64,000 nucleotides of DNA from Primorskyibacter flagellatus (GCF_014638275.1 NZ_BMFJ01000001.1:1910338-1974337); one strand, 5' to 3'; positions 45,879 through 55,784 are shown, counted from the first letter of the stretch. The notes: generated from the sequence alone by a model not told the origin. Program-made: numbers and translations.

Positions 45879-47141
45879 CTACCCGACAGTGGCGGGACCG
45901 GGCGGTGGCGTCAATGTGGTGCTCCGCGCCCGGACGGAGAGGAACAGCAGGAGCGCGGCGGCGAAGATCACGGAGGCCACGAAGAACGGTGCGCCGGGGG
46001 ATGGCGACGCGGCCTCCGGACGGACGAACCAGCCGAAGATCTGGGTGAAGAAGATCGCGGCCAGCAGCATCGCGACATTGGCGAGGCTTGAGATGCCGCC
46101 CTGCAGTTCGCCCTGCGCGTCATCGGGAACCTCTTTCGTCATCAGGGCGGTCAGGCAGGGATGGACGAGGCCTTCGAAGGCGACCACCACCAGCAGGACA
46201 AGCACCGTCGCGGTGGTTCCGGCTAGGCCGAAGCCGATTGCGCCGACTGTGGCGGTCAGCAGGCCCGCGATGACGACACGGGGTTCGCCGAACCAGCGCA
46301 CCAGCGGACCGGAGAAAACGCCCTCGATCAGAGCGGCGAGGATGCCGAATAGCGCGAGGGTCAGGCCGATGGTGAGTTCGGTCCAGCCGAAGGCGGCGAT
46401 GCCCCAGAAGGTCCAGAGGGTCGGGTAGATGCTGCCTGCGAAGAGATAGAGCGACATGACGAGCGTCAGCGGCAGGACCGTCGGATAGCCCCGGAAGACC
46501 TTGAGCACACCGAAGGGATTGGCGCGGCGCCAGTCGAACCGGCGGCGCTTTTCCTCGGGCAGGGATTCGGGCAGCAGGAACCAGCCGAGCACGAAGTTCG
46601 CCCCCGCCAGCACGGCGGCGGCCCAGAATGGCACGCGGGGCCCGAATTCGCCAAGCATGCCGCCGACCGCCGGGCCGATCACGAAGCCCATGCCGAAGGC
46701 CGCGCCGATCAGCCCGAAGGCGCGGGCGCGCTGGTCGGGCGCGGTGACGTCGGTCAGGTAGGCGGTCGCGATGACATGCGACGCGCCGCAGAGCCCGGCG
46801 ATGATCCGCCCGAGGAAGAGCAGCCACAGCGTCGGCGCCAGGGCGGAGAAGACGTAATCCACCGCCAGACCGCCGATGGCGAGCAGCAGCAGCGGGCGGC
46901 GGCCGAAGCGGTCGGACAGGTTGCCGATCAGAGGGCCAAAGAGGAACTGGGCAAGGGAATAGGCGGCAAACATCCAGCCGCCGATCTCGCTCGCCCGGCC
47001 AAGGTCGACGTGGCCGACATCCTGCAGGAGCGCGGGCATCACGGGCCAGATCAGGCCGACGCCGATCATGTCGATCAGCACGGTGACATAGATGAAGACG
47101 GTCGCGGAACGGGTCGCGCCCTGGGGGGCGGTACTGGTCAT
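45879..47141 (-). CDS. MFS transporter, TCR/Tet-like drug:proton antiporter family
   Basis: 420 residues, 12 hydrophobic helices. The loop 2-3 motif GNLSDRFGRRPLLLL and the N-terminal FIYVTVLIDMIGVGLIWPVMPALL match the TetA/MdtG group. It would export drugs or metabolites in exchange for protons. No TetR regulator adjoins, so a dedicated tetracycline resistance role is unlikely. Next to a DegT aminotransferase; export of an amino-sugar product is a guess. Confidence 0.85.
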   Translation of the reverse strand: MTSTAPQGATRSATVFIYVTVLIDMIGVGLIWPVMPALLQDVGHVDLGRASEIGGWMFAAYSLAQFLFGPLIGNLSDRFGRRPLLLLAIGGLAVDYVFSALAPTLWLLFLGRIIAGLCGASHVIATAYLTDVTAPDQRARAFGLIGAAFGMGFVIGPAVGGMLGEFGPRVPFWAAAVLAGANFVLGWFLLPESLPEEKRRRFDWRRANPFGVLKVFRGYPTVLPLTLVMSLYLFAGSIYPTLWTFWGIAAFGWTELTIGLTLALFGILAALIEGVFSGPLVRWFGEPRVVIAGLLTATVGAIGFGLAGTTATVLVLLVVVAFEGLVHPCLTALMTKEVPDDAQGELQGGISSLANVAMLLAAIFFTQIFGWFVRPEAASPSPGAPFFVASVIFAAALLLFLSVRARSTTLTPPPGPATVG

Positions 47142-47207
47142 GGAAAACTCCTTCGCAGCCGGTTAGGGGGCCGGTTGCGAGGGGTCAAGCGAATGTTTGG
47201 TGACGGA

Positions 47208-47876
47208 TCAGGACCAGAGGCGGGCGACGGTCGCAGGCAGATCGTCGTAGCGGTGCAGCAGCGCCTCGGGGGCGAGCGCGGCCATGTCCTCTCCGGACGG
47301 GCCGAAGGTGACAAGGACGGAGGGCATCCCGGCGGCGCGCGCGGTGATGCGGTCGGTGTCGCTGTCGCCGATCAGGCAGGCGCGGGCGGGGTCGCCGTTT
47401 GCGCGGCGCACGGCCTCGCGCAGGGGTTCGGGATCGGGCTTGCGCACCGGCAGCGTGTCGGCCCCGATCAGCGAGGCGAATTCGGAGATCACGCCGAGTT
47501 CGGTCAGCAGGACGCGGGCGAGGCCTTCGGGCTTGTTGGTGCAGATGGCGACGGTGTGGCCGTCGGACTTCAGGGCGGCGATGGCCTCCATCGCGCCTGG
47601 ATAGAGGCGGGTATGCACGGCGATGGCGCCGGCGTAGGCGTCAAGCAGGCTGGGGTAGAGCCGGTCCACCTCCCTCTCGTCCACCTCGGCGATCCGGCCG
47701 AGGCCAAGCCGCAGCATCGCCCGCCCGCCGCGCAGCGCGGTGCCGGCGTCGGCCTCTGTCAGGCAAGCACCCGGGCCGTAGGCGGCGAGGCAGGCATTGG
47801 CGGCGGCCAGAAGGTCCCCGCTGGTATCGGCAAGCGTGCCGTCGAGGTCGAAAACGATGGTTGCCGGGGTCGCCAT
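47208..47876 (-). CDS. gph: HAD-family phosphatase, phosphoglycolate phosphatase-like
   Basis: 222 residues from the ATG at 47876. HAD motif I FDLDGTLADT (9-18), motif II region CTNKPEG and motif IV GDSDTDRITARAAGMPSVLVTFG, with a helical cap typical of Gph. Likely hydrolyses 2-phosphoglycolate. Divergent from glmU; the longer upstream frame is the shadow of the glmU start. Confidence 0.87.
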   Translation of the reverse strand: MATPATIVFDLDGTLADTSGDLLAAANACLAAYGPGACLTEADAGTALRGGRAMLRLGLGRIAEVDEREVDRLYPSLLDAYAGAIAVHTRLYPGAMEAIAALKSDGHTVAICTNKPEGLARVLLTELGVISEFASLIGADTLPVRKPDPEPLREAVRRANGDPARACLIGDSDTDRITARAAGMPSVLVTFGPSGEDMAALAPEALLHRYDDLPATVARLWS

Positions 47877-47928
47877 GGGGGGCCTTTCGATTGTAACGGG
47901 CCGAAACCCAAGTTGATCTGGCCCGCCC

Positions 47929-47956
47929 TTGCGAAACAGCGTCATCCGGATAAAAC
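47929..47956 (+). promoter_or_regulatory. Possible promoter of glmU-glmS
   Basis: TTGCGA (47929-47934) and TAAAAC (47951-47956) with a 16-base spacer, about 35 bases upstream of the glmU ATG. The -35 match is weak. Confidence 0.35.
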
Positions 47957-47991
47957 GGGCCGCAGCGAAAAACAATGCAGAGGCATGGCAC

Positions 47992-49347
47992 ATGAGCATG
48001 GCACTCGTCATTCTGGCGGCGGGGCAAGGGACGCGGATGAACTCCGACCTGCCCAAGGTGCTGCATCCGATCGGCGGCGCGCCGATGCTGGTGCATGCGA
48101 TCCGCTCGGGCGAGGTGCTGGAGCCTGCGCGCATCGTCGTGGTGACCGGCCACGGCGGCGAGGCAGTGGCGCGTGCGGCGGTGGACTATCAGCCGGGCGT
48201 GGAGATCGTGGTCCAGGAAGACCGGCTTGGCACGGCGCATGCGGTGGCACAGGCGAAGGGCGCTCTGGCGGGGTTCGACGGCGATGTGATCGTGCTTTAC
48301 GGCGACACGCCCTTCATCCGGCCCGAGACGCTGGAACGGATGCAGGCGGCGCGGGCGGTGCATGACGTCGTCGTGCTGGGGTTCGAGGCGGCGGATCCGG
48401 GGCGATATGGCCGGCTCGTGATGGCGGGCGAGACGCTGGAACGGATCGTCGAATTCAAGGATGCCACGGATGAGGAGCGGTCCATAACGCTTTGCAATTC
48501 GGGCGTGGTCGCGGCGAAGGCCTCCGTCCTGTTCGACCTGATCGACGGGGTGGGCAACGATAATGCCGCGGGCGAATACTATCTGACCGACATCGTGGGG
48601 CTGGCGCGGGAACGCGGGTTGTCGGCCGGGGCGGTGACCTGCGCGGAGGCGGAGACACTTGGCATCAATTCCCGCGCGGAACTGGCTGGTGCGGAACGGC
48701 TTTTCCAGGAACGCATGCGGGCGGAGGCGCTGGAGGACGGGGTCACGCTGGTGGCGCCCGAGACGGTGTTCTTCGCCTTCGACACGGTGGTGGGCCGCGA
48801 CACGGTGGTGGAGCCGAACGTGGTCTTCGGCCCGGGCGCGAGCGTGGAGTCCGAGGCGCAAATCCGGGCGTTCTCGCACCTCGAGGGCTGCCATGTCAGC
48901 CGCGGCGCGGTGGTCGGACCCTATGCCCGCCTGCGTCCCGGCGCGGAACTGGCCGAAGACGTAAGGGTCGGAAACTTCGTGGAAATCAAGGCGTCACGGG
49001 TGGATCGCGGGGCCAAGATCAACCATCTCACCTATGTCGGCGACGCCGAGGTCGGTGAGGATGCCAACATCGGCGCGGGCACGGTCACCTGCAACTACGA
49101 CGGCGTCATGAAGCACACGACCCGGATCGGTGCGCGGGCCTTCATCGGGTCCTCCACCATGCTGGTTGCGCCGGTGTCCGTCGGGGATGACGCAATGACC
49201 GGGTCCGGGTCCGTCATCACGCAGGACGTGGAACCGGGCGCGCTGGCCATCGGGAGGGCGCGTCAGGTGACGAAGCCGGGGCTGGCGCGAAAACTGTTCG
49301 AAATGCTGAAGGCGCAGAAACAGAAAAAAGATCAAGGGGCGCAGTAA
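47992..49347 (+). CDS. glmU: Bifunctional GlmU (GlcN-1-P acetyltransferase / UDP-GlcNAc pyrophosphorylase)
   Basis: 451 residues from the ATG at 47992 (AGAGG 7 bases upstream); an ATG two codons later is the alternative. The N-terminal uridyltransferase has LAAGQGTRM (8-16) and YGDTPFI. The C-terminal left-handed beta-helix acetyltransferase has repeated hexapeptides and NHLTYVGDAEVGEDANIGAGTVTCNYDG. It makes UDP-GlcNAc for peptidoglycan and LPS. The glmS gene follows with no gap. Confidence 0.94.
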   Translation: MSMALVILAAGQGTRMNSDLPKVLHPIGGAPMLVHAIRSGEVLEPARIVVVTGHGGEAVARAAVDYQPGVEIVVQEDRLGTAHAVAQAKGALAGFDGDVIVLYGDTPFIRPETLERMQAARAVHDVVVLGFEAADPGRYGRLVMAGETLERIVEFKDATDEERSITLCNSGVVAAKASVLFDLIDGVGNDNAAGEYYLTDIVGLARERGLSAGAVTCAEAETLGINSRAELAGAERLFQERMRAEALEDGVTLVAPETVFFAFDTVVGRDTVVEPNVVFGPGASVESEAQIRAFSHLEGCHVSRGAVVGPYARLRPGAELAEDVRVGNFVEIKASRVDRGAKINHLTYVGDAEVGEDANIGAGTVTCNYDGVMKHTTRIGARAFIGSSTMLVAPVSVGDDAMTGSGSVITQDVEPGALAIGRARQVTKPGLARKLFEMLKAQKQKKDQGAQ

Positions 49348-51171
49348 ATGTGTGGAATTATCGGGTACCTGGGCAGCCATGAGGCCGCCCCCTTCCTTGT
49401 CGAAGCCCTCAAACGGCTGGAATACCGCGGCTATGACAGCGCCGGGATTGCCACGGTGCATGACGGTGTGCTGGACCGCCGCCGCGCGGTCGGCAAGCTG
49501 GTGAACCTGTCGGATCTGCTGGTGCACGAACCGCTCGCCGGGAAATCGGGGATCGGACACACAAGGTGGGCGACGCATGGCGAACCCTCCACCCGCAACG
49601 CCCATCCCCACAAGGCCGGGCCGGTCGCCGTGGTGCACAACGGGATCATCGAGAACTACCGCGAATTCCGCGCCGAACTGCGGGACCTGGGCGTCATGCC
49701 GGCGACGGAGACCGACTCCGAGACGATCGCCCTGATGGTGGAGCACTACATGTCGCGCGGCGACTGCCCGCGCGACGCGGTGGAACGGACCGTCAAGCGG
49801 CTGGAGGGGGCCTTCGCGCTCGCCTTCCTGTTCGAGGGCGAGGAGGATCTGATGATCGCCGCCCGCAAGGGCTCTCCGCTCGCCATCGGGCACGGGGACG
49901 GCGAGAACTATGTCGGGTCGGACGCAATTGCGCTGGCCCCGCTGACGGACCGGATCACCTATCTCGAAGAAGGTGACATGGCGGTGGTCACACGCACCTC
50001 GGTCGAGATCCGCGATGCCTCGGGCGCGCTGGCGAAACGGGAGATGAAGCAGATCAAGACCGATGCGACGCGGGTCGACAAGGCCGGGCACAAGCATTTC
50101 ATGGCCAAGGAGATCGCGGAGCAGCCGCAGGTGATTTCCGAGGCCATCGGTCATTACTTCGGCGCGGGGCAGAGCGAGATCAGGTTCCCTTCGGACCAGG
50201 TTGATTTCACCGGGGTTTCGCGGATGGTCCTGGTGGCCTGCGGGACGGCCTTCTACGCCTGCCTGACCGCGAAATACTGGATCGAAAAGCTTGCCGGGAT
50301 CCCGGTCGAGGTCGATGTGGCGTCGGAATTCCGGTACAGGGAGCCGCCGGTCGGCCCGGGTACGCTGGCGCTGTTCGTCAGCCAGTCGGGCGAGACGGCG
50401 GACACGCTCGCCGCGCTGCGCTACTGCAAGGGCAAGGCCGACCGGATCGTTTCGGTCGTGAACGTCACCGAAAGCTCCATCGCGCGGGAGAGCGACGTGG
50501 CGCTGCCGATCCTTGCGGGGACAGAGATCGGCGTGGCCTCGACCAAGGCGTTCTCCTGCCAGCTGCTGGTGCTGTTCGTCACCGCGATGGAGGCGGCGCG
50601 GCAGCGGGGGCTGCTGAGCGCGGACCGGCAGGCGGACCTGGTGTCGGCAATGCGCGGCCTGCCTGCACGCATCAACCTCGCGCTCGACGCGGAGCCGGTG
50701 ATCGAGGCGGTCGCGCAGGAACTGGCGGAGGCGCGGGACGTGCTCTTCCTAGGGCGGGGGCAGATGTATCCCCTGGCGCTGGAAGGGGCGCTGAAGCTGA
50801 AGGAAATCAGCTATATCCACGCGGAGGCCTATGCCAGCGGGGAACTGAAACACGGGCCGATCGCGCTGATCGACCAGAACGTGCCGGTGGTGGTGCTGGC
50901 CCCGCGGGACGCGCTGTTCGAGAAGAGCATCTCCAACATGCAGGAGGTCATGGCGCGGGCGGGCAAGGTGCTGCTGGTGTCGGATCGTGCCGGTCTGGGC
51001 GTTGCCGGTGAGGGGCTGTGGCGCAGTATCGAGATGCCGGGGGTGGAGGACCTGCTGGCCCCGATCCTCTATGCCATTCCGGCGCAGCTTCTGGCCTATC
51101 ACACCGCCGTGGCCAAGGGCACGGACGTGGACCAGCCGAGAAACCTGGCGAAGTCGGTGACGGTGGAGTGA
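49348..51171 (+). CDS. glmS: Glutamine--fructose-6-phosphate aminotransferase
   Basis: 607 residues. N-terminal glutaminase with nucleophile Cys2 (MCGIIGYLG) and GHTRWATHG; two SIS sugar isomerase domains; the conserved C-terminal tail DQPRNLAKSVTVE. It makes glucosamine-6-phosphate, the input for the GlmM/GlmU route, matching its neighbour glmU. Its stop overlaps the GTG start of the alkD-like gene. Confidence 0.96.
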   Translation: MCGIIGYLGSHEAAPFLVEALKRLEYRGYDSAGIATVHDGVLDRRRAVGKLVNLSDLLVHEPLAGKSGIGHTRWATHGEPSTRNAHPHKAGPVAVVHNGIIENYREFRAELRDLGVMPATETDSETIALMVEHYMSRGDCPRDAVERTVKRLEGAFALAFLFEGEEDLMIAARKGSPLAIGHGDGENYVGSDAIALAPLTDRITYLEEGDMAVVTRTSVEIRDASGALAKREMKQIKTDATRVDKAGHKHFMAKEIAEQPQVISEAIGHYFGAGQSEIRFPSDQVDFTGVSRMVLVACGTAFYACLTAKYWIEKLAGIPVEVDVASEFRYREPPVGPGTLALFVSQSGETADTLAALRYCKGKADRIVSVVNVTESSIARESDVALPILAGTEIGVASTKAFSCQLLVLFVTAMEAARQRGLLSADRQADLVSAMRGLPARINLALDAEPVIEAVAQELAEARDVLFLGRGQMYPLALEGALKLKEISYIHAEAYASGELKHGPIALIDQNVPVVVLAPRDALFEKSISNMQEVMARAGKVLLVSDRAGLGVAGEGLWRSIEMPGVEDLLAPILYAIPAQLLAYHTAVAKGTDVDQPRNLAKSVTVE

Positions 51172-51842
51172 CCCCGGAGGCGGTCATCGCGGACCTGACG
51201 GCGGGGGCCGATCCCGGCAAGGCAGCGGAGATGGCCCGCTACCACAAGGCGGAACGGGTCTATCTGGGCGTCGCCAACCCGGTGCTGAACGACGTGGCCA
51301 AGGGGTTGCGGCAGGGGCTGGATGTGCCGGAGCGGGTTGCGCTGGCGCGGGGTCTCTGGGACAGCGACATTCACGAGGCGCGGGTCGTTGCGGCGAAGAT
51401 GCTGGTGCAGGCGCGCATCCGGGAGGACGCGGCGGTCTGGGACCTGATCTGTTCCTGGGTGCCGCAGTTCGATGGCTGGGCTGTGGCGGATCACGTCTGC
51501 GAGGCCGGCAACCGCCGGATCATGGCGGACCTGACACGGCTGGACGTGGTGGAGGAGTGGACCACCTCAGGGCATCTTTGGACGAAACGGGCGGCGCTGG
51601 TTATGACCCTGCCGCTGACCAAGTCGAACCACCCGTCGCCGGAGGAACGCCGCGCGCGGGAGCGGGTTCTGGGCTGGGCGGCGGAATACGTCGCGGACCC
51701 GGAGTGGTTCATCCAGAAGGCCGTGGCCTGGTGGCTGCGTGACCTCTCCAAGCATGACGGGGCGCGGGTGCGCGATTTTCTGGCTGAACATGGGGCCGCG
51801 ATGAAGGGGTTCGCGCGCAAGGAAGCGGCGAAATACCTTTAG
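51168..51842 (+). CDS. AlkD-like DNA alkylation repair protein
   Basis: 224 residues from a GTG at 51168 that overlaps the glmS TGA (GTGA). HEAT-repeat DNA glycosylase fold of the AlkD family (excision of 3-methyladenine and 7-methylguanine). Family features: ARYHKAERVYLGVANP, LWDSDIHEARVVAAKML, WTKRAALVMTLPL and WFIQKAVAWWLRDLSKHD, with length near the 230-residue norm. It has the same coding style as glmS and is likely co-transcribed. The 3' end overlaps a convergent gene by 4 bases. Confidence 0.85.
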   Translation: MTPEAVIADLTAGADPGKAAEMARYHKAERVYLGVANPVLNDVAKGLRQGLDVPERVALARGLWDSDIHEARVVAAKMLVQARIREDAAVWDLICSWVPQFDGWAVADHVCEAGNRRIMADLTRLDVVEEWTTSGHLWTKRAALVMTLPLTKSNHPSPEERRARERVLGWAAEYVADPEWFIQKAVAWWLRDLSKHDGARVRDFLAEHGAAMKGFARKEAAKYL

Positions 51843-52267
51843 CGGCTGACGGTGACCTCGGGCAGCGCGGTCAGCGGCGCGCCGAGCGCCTGCATCAGTT
51901 GCAGGGAGGCACGGGATCCGGCTGTCGCGGGTCCATCCAGCGGGATCAGGTCGGCGGTAACGGTCCTTCCCTGATAGGCGACCGAGCCGGGCGCGCGGGC
52001 CTTTACCAGCGGCGTGCGCAGCCAGAGACCGGGTTCTGACGCATCGAGCGAGGCGACGGTGGTGCCAAGCGTGCCGGTCGCGGGTGCCGTCGCGGCTGCG
52101 GTTGGAGCGGCGGCGGGTGCCGGGAGTTCTCCCGGCCGGTCGGGCGGGCGGATCGCGGCGGGTTGTGCCACGGGTCCGGTCGGCGTGGCCTCCGGCAGGC
52201 CGGCGGGGCGTTTGAGCCCGGCGCAGGCGGACAGGAGGATCAGGGCGGTGACGGCAAGGAGTCTCAT
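51839..52267 (-). CDS. Small lipoprotein, Ala/Pro-rich
   Basis: 142 residues from the ATG at 52267. Lipoprotein signal MRLLAVTALILLSAC gives lipidated Cys15. Then comes a Pro/Ala/Thr-rich linker (about 20-75) and a C-terminal domain with VAYQGRTVTADLIPLDGPATAGSRASLQLMQAL. I do not recognise the family. It converges with the alkD-like gene (4-base overlap) and is divergent from moaA. Confidence 0.65.
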   Translation of the reverse strand: MRLLAVTALILLSACAGLKRPAGLPEATPTGPVAQPAAIRPPDRPGELPAPAAAPTAAATAPATGTLGTTVASLDASEPGLWLRTPLVKARAPGSVAYQGRTVTADLIPLDGPATAGSRASLQLMQALGAPLTALPEVTVSR

Positions 52268-52396
52268 GCCGCCGATCATGGAGGGTATCGCGACAAGGTC
52301 AATGCATGGCGGCGTCACCGCGCGTTCGGCGGGCGGAACCAAGTCCCCGCCCCTTCCGCCCTTGCCGCGCCCCTTTCCCCGGCTTAAGTTCCGACC

Positions 52397-53401
52397 ATGA
52401 CGGCCCCGCTCATCGATCCTTTCGCGCGCGCGATCACCTATCTCCGTGTTTCGGTCACGGACCGCTGCGATTTCCGCTGCGTCTACTGCATGGCCGAGAA
52501 CATGACCTTCCTGCCGAAGAAGGAGCTGCTGACGCTGGAGGAACTGGACCGCATGTGTTCGGCCTTCGTGCGGCTCGGGGTCGAGAAGCTGCGGATCACC
52601 GGCGGGGAGCCGCTGGTGCGGCGCGATATCCTGACCTTCTTCCGGTCGATGTCGCGGCATCTCGACTCGGGCGCGCTGAAGGAACTGACGCTGACCACCA
52701 ACGGGTCACAGCTGGAACGGTTCGCGGGAGATCTTTACGCGGCCGGGGTACGGCGGGTGAACGTATCGCTCGACACCCTGGACGAGGCCAAGTTCGCGCG
52801 GGTGACGAGATGGGGCCGCCTTCCGCAGGTGCTGCGCGGGATCGACAAGGCACTGGCGGTTGGCCTGAAGGTGAAGCTGAACGCGGTCGCGCTGAAGGGA
52901 TTCAACGAGGACGAGCTGTTTACCCTGGCCGAATTCTGCGCCGACCGGGGCATGGACCTGACCTGGATCGAGGTGATGCCAATGGGCGACCTCGGCAACG
53001 AGGACCGGATCGGGCAGTATTGGTCGCTGAACGACCTGCGCGCCACCCTCGCGACGCGGTACAGGTTGACTGATCTGCCGGAACGGACAGGCGGCCCCGC
53101 ACGCTACGTGCGGGTTGAGGAGACCGGGCAGAAGATCGGTTTCATCACGCCGCTCACGCACAATTTCTGCGAAAGCTGCAACCGGGTGCGGGTGACCTGC
53201 ACCGGCGAGATTTACATGTGCCTCGGTCAGGAGGATGTCGCCGACCTGCGCGCGCCGCTCCGGTCGTCGGAGAGCGACGGGCCCCTGGAGAACGCGATCC
53301 GCGCCGCGATCGGGCGTAAGCCCAAGGGTCACGATTTCGATTATTCGCGCCAGCGGGCCGATGGCCAGGTGTCGCGCCACATGAGTCACACGGGCGGCTG
53401 A
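52397..53401 (+). CDS. moaA: GTP 3',8-cyclase MoaA
   Basis: 334-residue radical SAM enzyme for the first step of molybdenum cofactor synthesis. N-terminal cluster Cys24, Cys28, Cys31 (CDFRCVYCM); C-terminal cluster Cys258, Cys261, Cys275 (CxxC-x13-C); and the essential C-terminal Gly-Gly (HTGG). Divergent promoter region 52268-52396. Its stop overlaps the waaA start by one base although the pathways differ. Confidence 0.95.
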   Translation: MTAPLIDPFARAITYLRVSVTDRCDFRCVYCMAENMTFLPKKELLTLEELDRMCSAFVRLGVEKLRITGGEPLVRRDILTFFRSMSRHLDSGALKELTLTTNGSQLERFAGDLYAAGVRRVNVSLDTLDEAKFARVTRWGRLPQVLRGIDKALAVGLKVKLNAVALKGFNEDELFTLAEFCADRGMDLTWIEVMPMGDLGNEDRIGQYWSLNDLRATLATRYRLTDLPERTGGPARYVRVEETGQKIGFITPLTHNFCESCNRVRVTCTGEIYMCLGQEDVADLRAPLRSSESDGPLENAIRAAIGRKPKGHDFDYSRQRADGQVSRHMSHTGG

Positions 53402-54690
53402 TGCAGCCGCAAGGCACTGTCTTCTACCACTTCTACCGGATGGTGGCCGCGCTTGCCGCGCCGGTCATCTGGCTGCGGGTGTCGCGCAAGCTGGCCCGCG
53501 CCGGGGTGCCGGCCGCCCGGCAGCGCGAACGGCTTGGCCATGCCACCCTGCCCCGGCCGGAGGGGCGGCTGTTCTGGTTCCATGCCGCCAGCGTCGGGGA
53601 AAGTCTGTCGGTCCTCGCGCTCGCCCGGCGGATGATGGAGCGCGAACCGGGGGCCGAGGTTCTCATCACCTCGGGCACCGCGTCCTCGGCGGAGATACTC
53701 GACAAGCGGATGCCTGCGGGCTGCCGCCACCAGTTCGCCCCGCTCGACCGGCGGGATGCGCTGTCGCGGTTCCTCGGCCACTGGCGACCCGACGCGGCGA
53801 TCTTCGTGGAAAGCGAACTCTGGCCGCAGATGCTGGTCGCGACGCATCGGGCGGGGGTGCCGCTGGCGCTGCTGAACGCCCGCATGTCGGCCGCGACGCT
53901 GAAGAACTGGGGCCGGTTCGATGCGACGGCGCGCTTCCTTCTGGGGCTGTTCACGCTGATCCGGACGCAGGATCAGCGCACGCTCGACGGGATGCTGGCG
54001 CTTGGCGCGGATCCGGACCGAGTGGCGCGGGGGCCGAACCTCAAGGCGATGTCCGATCCGCTGCCGGTGGACGAACGCGCCTACATGGAGATGGAGGACG
54101 CGGTGTCCGGCCTGCTCTGGGTTGCGGCCTCGACCCATCCGGGAGAGGAGGCGCAGGTGATCGAGGCGCATCTGAAGCTGCGCGAGACGGTCCGCGACGC
54201 CCGGCTGATCCTCGTGCCGCGCCATCCCGAACGGGCGGAGGAGGTCGCCGCGCTGGTCCGCGCACAGGGGCTGAGCGTGGTGCGCCGGTCGGTGCAGCGC
54301 GATCCGGACGGGGCGGACGTCTACATCGCCGACACCCTGGGCGAGATGGGGCTGTGGTATCAGCTGGCGCCGGTCGTCTTCCTCGGCGGGTCGCTCGGCC
54401 GTGCCGGAGGGCACAACCCGTTCGAACCGGCACAGATGAACTGCGCGCTGATCTCGGGACGGAAGGTGGCGAACTTTGCCGATGTCTATGCGGCCTTTGC
54501 CGAAGCCGGGGCGGTGCGCATGGTCAAGAACGCAAGGGAACTGGCCGAGGCGGTCGCCGTTCTGCTGACCGATCCGGAGGAACAGCAGGCGCAGAAGAGC
54601 GTCGCCGCCTCGCTCGCCCGTTCGCGGCTCTCGGAGCTCGACGACCTTGCGGACCTGCTGCTGACCGGGCTGGCGGAGGACGCCGCATGA
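53401..54690 (+). CDS. waaA: 3-deoxy-D-manno-octulosonic acid transferase
   Basis: 429-residue inner-membrane-associated glycosyltransferase adding Kdo to lipid A. Motifs: FHAASVGESLSVLAL, AIFVESELWPQ and FLGGSLGRAGGHNPFEPAQ. An N-terminal hydrophobic segment anchors it. It shares one base with the moaA stop and 4 bases with the next glycosyltransferase. Confidence 0.92.
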   Translation: MQPQGTVFYHFYRMVAALAAPVIWLRVSRKLARAGVPAARQRERLGHATLPRPEGRLFWFHAASVGESLSVLALARRMMEREPGAEVLITSGTASSAEILDKRMPAGCRHQFAPLDRRDALSRFLGHWRPDAAIFVESELWPQMLVATHRAGVPLALLNARMSAATLKNWGRFDATARFLLGLFTLIRTQDQRTLDGMLALGADPDRVARGPNLKAMSDPLPVDERAYMEMEDAVSGLLWVAASTHPGEEAQVIEAHLKLRETVRDARLILVPRHPERAEEVAALVRAQGLSVVRRSVQRDPDGADVYIADTLGEMGLWYQLAPVVFLGGSLGRAGGHNPFEPAQMNCALISGRKVANFADVYAAFAEAGAVRMVKNARELAEAVAVLLTDPEEQQAQKSVAASLARSRLSELDDLADLLLTGLAEDAA

Positions 54691-55763
54691 CCCGGCCCGA
54701 CATCAGCCGTCCGGACATAAACGGGATCGACGTGATCGCGCCGAATTTCAAGCGGCGCCTTTCGGGCGTGACCTCGACCGTGGTGCGGCTGGTGCCGCTG
54801 CAGGCGCGGCAGATCGCCATTGCCGCCGCCGCCCCCGCCCTGCCGGAGGAGGTGCCGCAGGTCCCGCTTGCCTCGCTCCTCACCATGTCCCGGCGGGGGC
54901 CGTCCGGCGCGCGCGTCTGGCACGCACGGCGCAACGTGGAAATGATCGCGGGGCTGGCGCTGAAGCACCTGCTGCGCAAGCGGCTGCGGCTGATGTTCAC
55001 CTCCGCCTCGCAGCGCGAGCACACCGGGCTGACGAAATGGCTGATCCGGCGGATGGAGGCGGTGGTCGCGACCTCTGCCCGGACCGCCGCCTATCTGGAA
55101 CGGGACGCGGTGGTGATCCTGCATGGCATCGACACGGATCAGTTCTCTCCGTCCGAGGACCGCGCGGCGCTGCGCCGCCGTCTCGGGCTGCCGGAGGGGG
55201 CGGTGATCGCGGGCTGCTACGGGCGGATACGGGCGCAGAAGGGCACCGATGTCTTTGTCGAGGCGCTGCTTCACCGGATGGATCGCGACCCGGACCTCGT
55301 CGGCGTGGTCATGGGCCGCGCGACGGAGAAACATCAGGGGTTCGAGCGGGAGCTGAAGGCGCGGATCGCCGCGCGGGGCCATGCGGACCGGCTGCTGTTC
55401 AAGCCCGAGGTCCCGGTCTGGGAGATGGCCGACTGGTACCGCGCGCTCGACCTCTACATCGCGCCGCAGAGATGGGAGGGCTTCGGCCTTACTCCGCTGG
55501 AGGCCATGTCCTGCGGCGTGCCGGTTCTCGCCACCCGCGTCGGCGCATTCGAGGAACTGGTGAGCGACGGCGAAACCGGGGCGCTGGTTGCGCCGGATGA
55601 CATTCCGGGGATGACCCGGGCCGCCGATGCGCTGCTGTCCGACCGCGCGGCCCTCGCCGCCCTGGGCCGGAAGGCGCGGGCACAGGCCCTGTCACGCTTC
55701 CGGATCGAGGACGAGGCCGCGGCCCTGGTCGCGATCTACCGGAACCTGCTCGCAAAAGGGTGA
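54687..55763 (+). CDS. Glycosyltransferase family 4, LPS core (LpcC-like)
   Basis: 358 residues from the ATG at 54687, overlapping waaA by 4 bases. GT-B fold: GCYGRIRAQKGTDVFVEALL, then the C-terminal motif RWEGFGLTPLEAMSCGVPVLATRVGAFEELV with the nucleotide-sugar Glu. It resembles the mannosyltransferase LpcC of rhizobial LPS cores, which acts directly on the Kdo added by WaaA; the neighbour supports this. The exact sugar is inferred. It ends 22 bases before a dispersed repeat. Confidence 0.87.
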   Translation: MTRPDISRPDINGIDVIAPNFKRRLSGVTSTVVRLVPLQARQIAIAAAAPALPEEVPQVPLASLLTMSRRGPSGARVWHARRNVEMIAGLALKHLLRKRLRLMFTSASQREHTGLTKWLIRRMEAVVATSARTAAYLERDAVVILHGIDTDQFSPSEDRAALRRRLGLPEGAVIAGCYGRIRAQKGTDVFVEALLHRMDRDPDLVGVVMGRATEKHQGFERELKARIAARGHADRLLFKPEVPVWEMADWYRALDLYIAPQRWEGFGLTPLEAMSCGVPVLATRVGAFEELVSDGETGALVAPDDIPGMTRAADALLSDRAALAALGRKARAQALSRFRIEDEAAALVAIYRNLLAKG

Positions 55764-55784
55764 CCGGCCCCGGCTCTTTGGTTT

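Noticed and set aside
45879..47141. Tetracycline resistance determinant
   Set aside because: The protein is only in the broad TetA/MdtG class, has no adjacent TetR gene and sits in a chromosomal setting without mobile elements.
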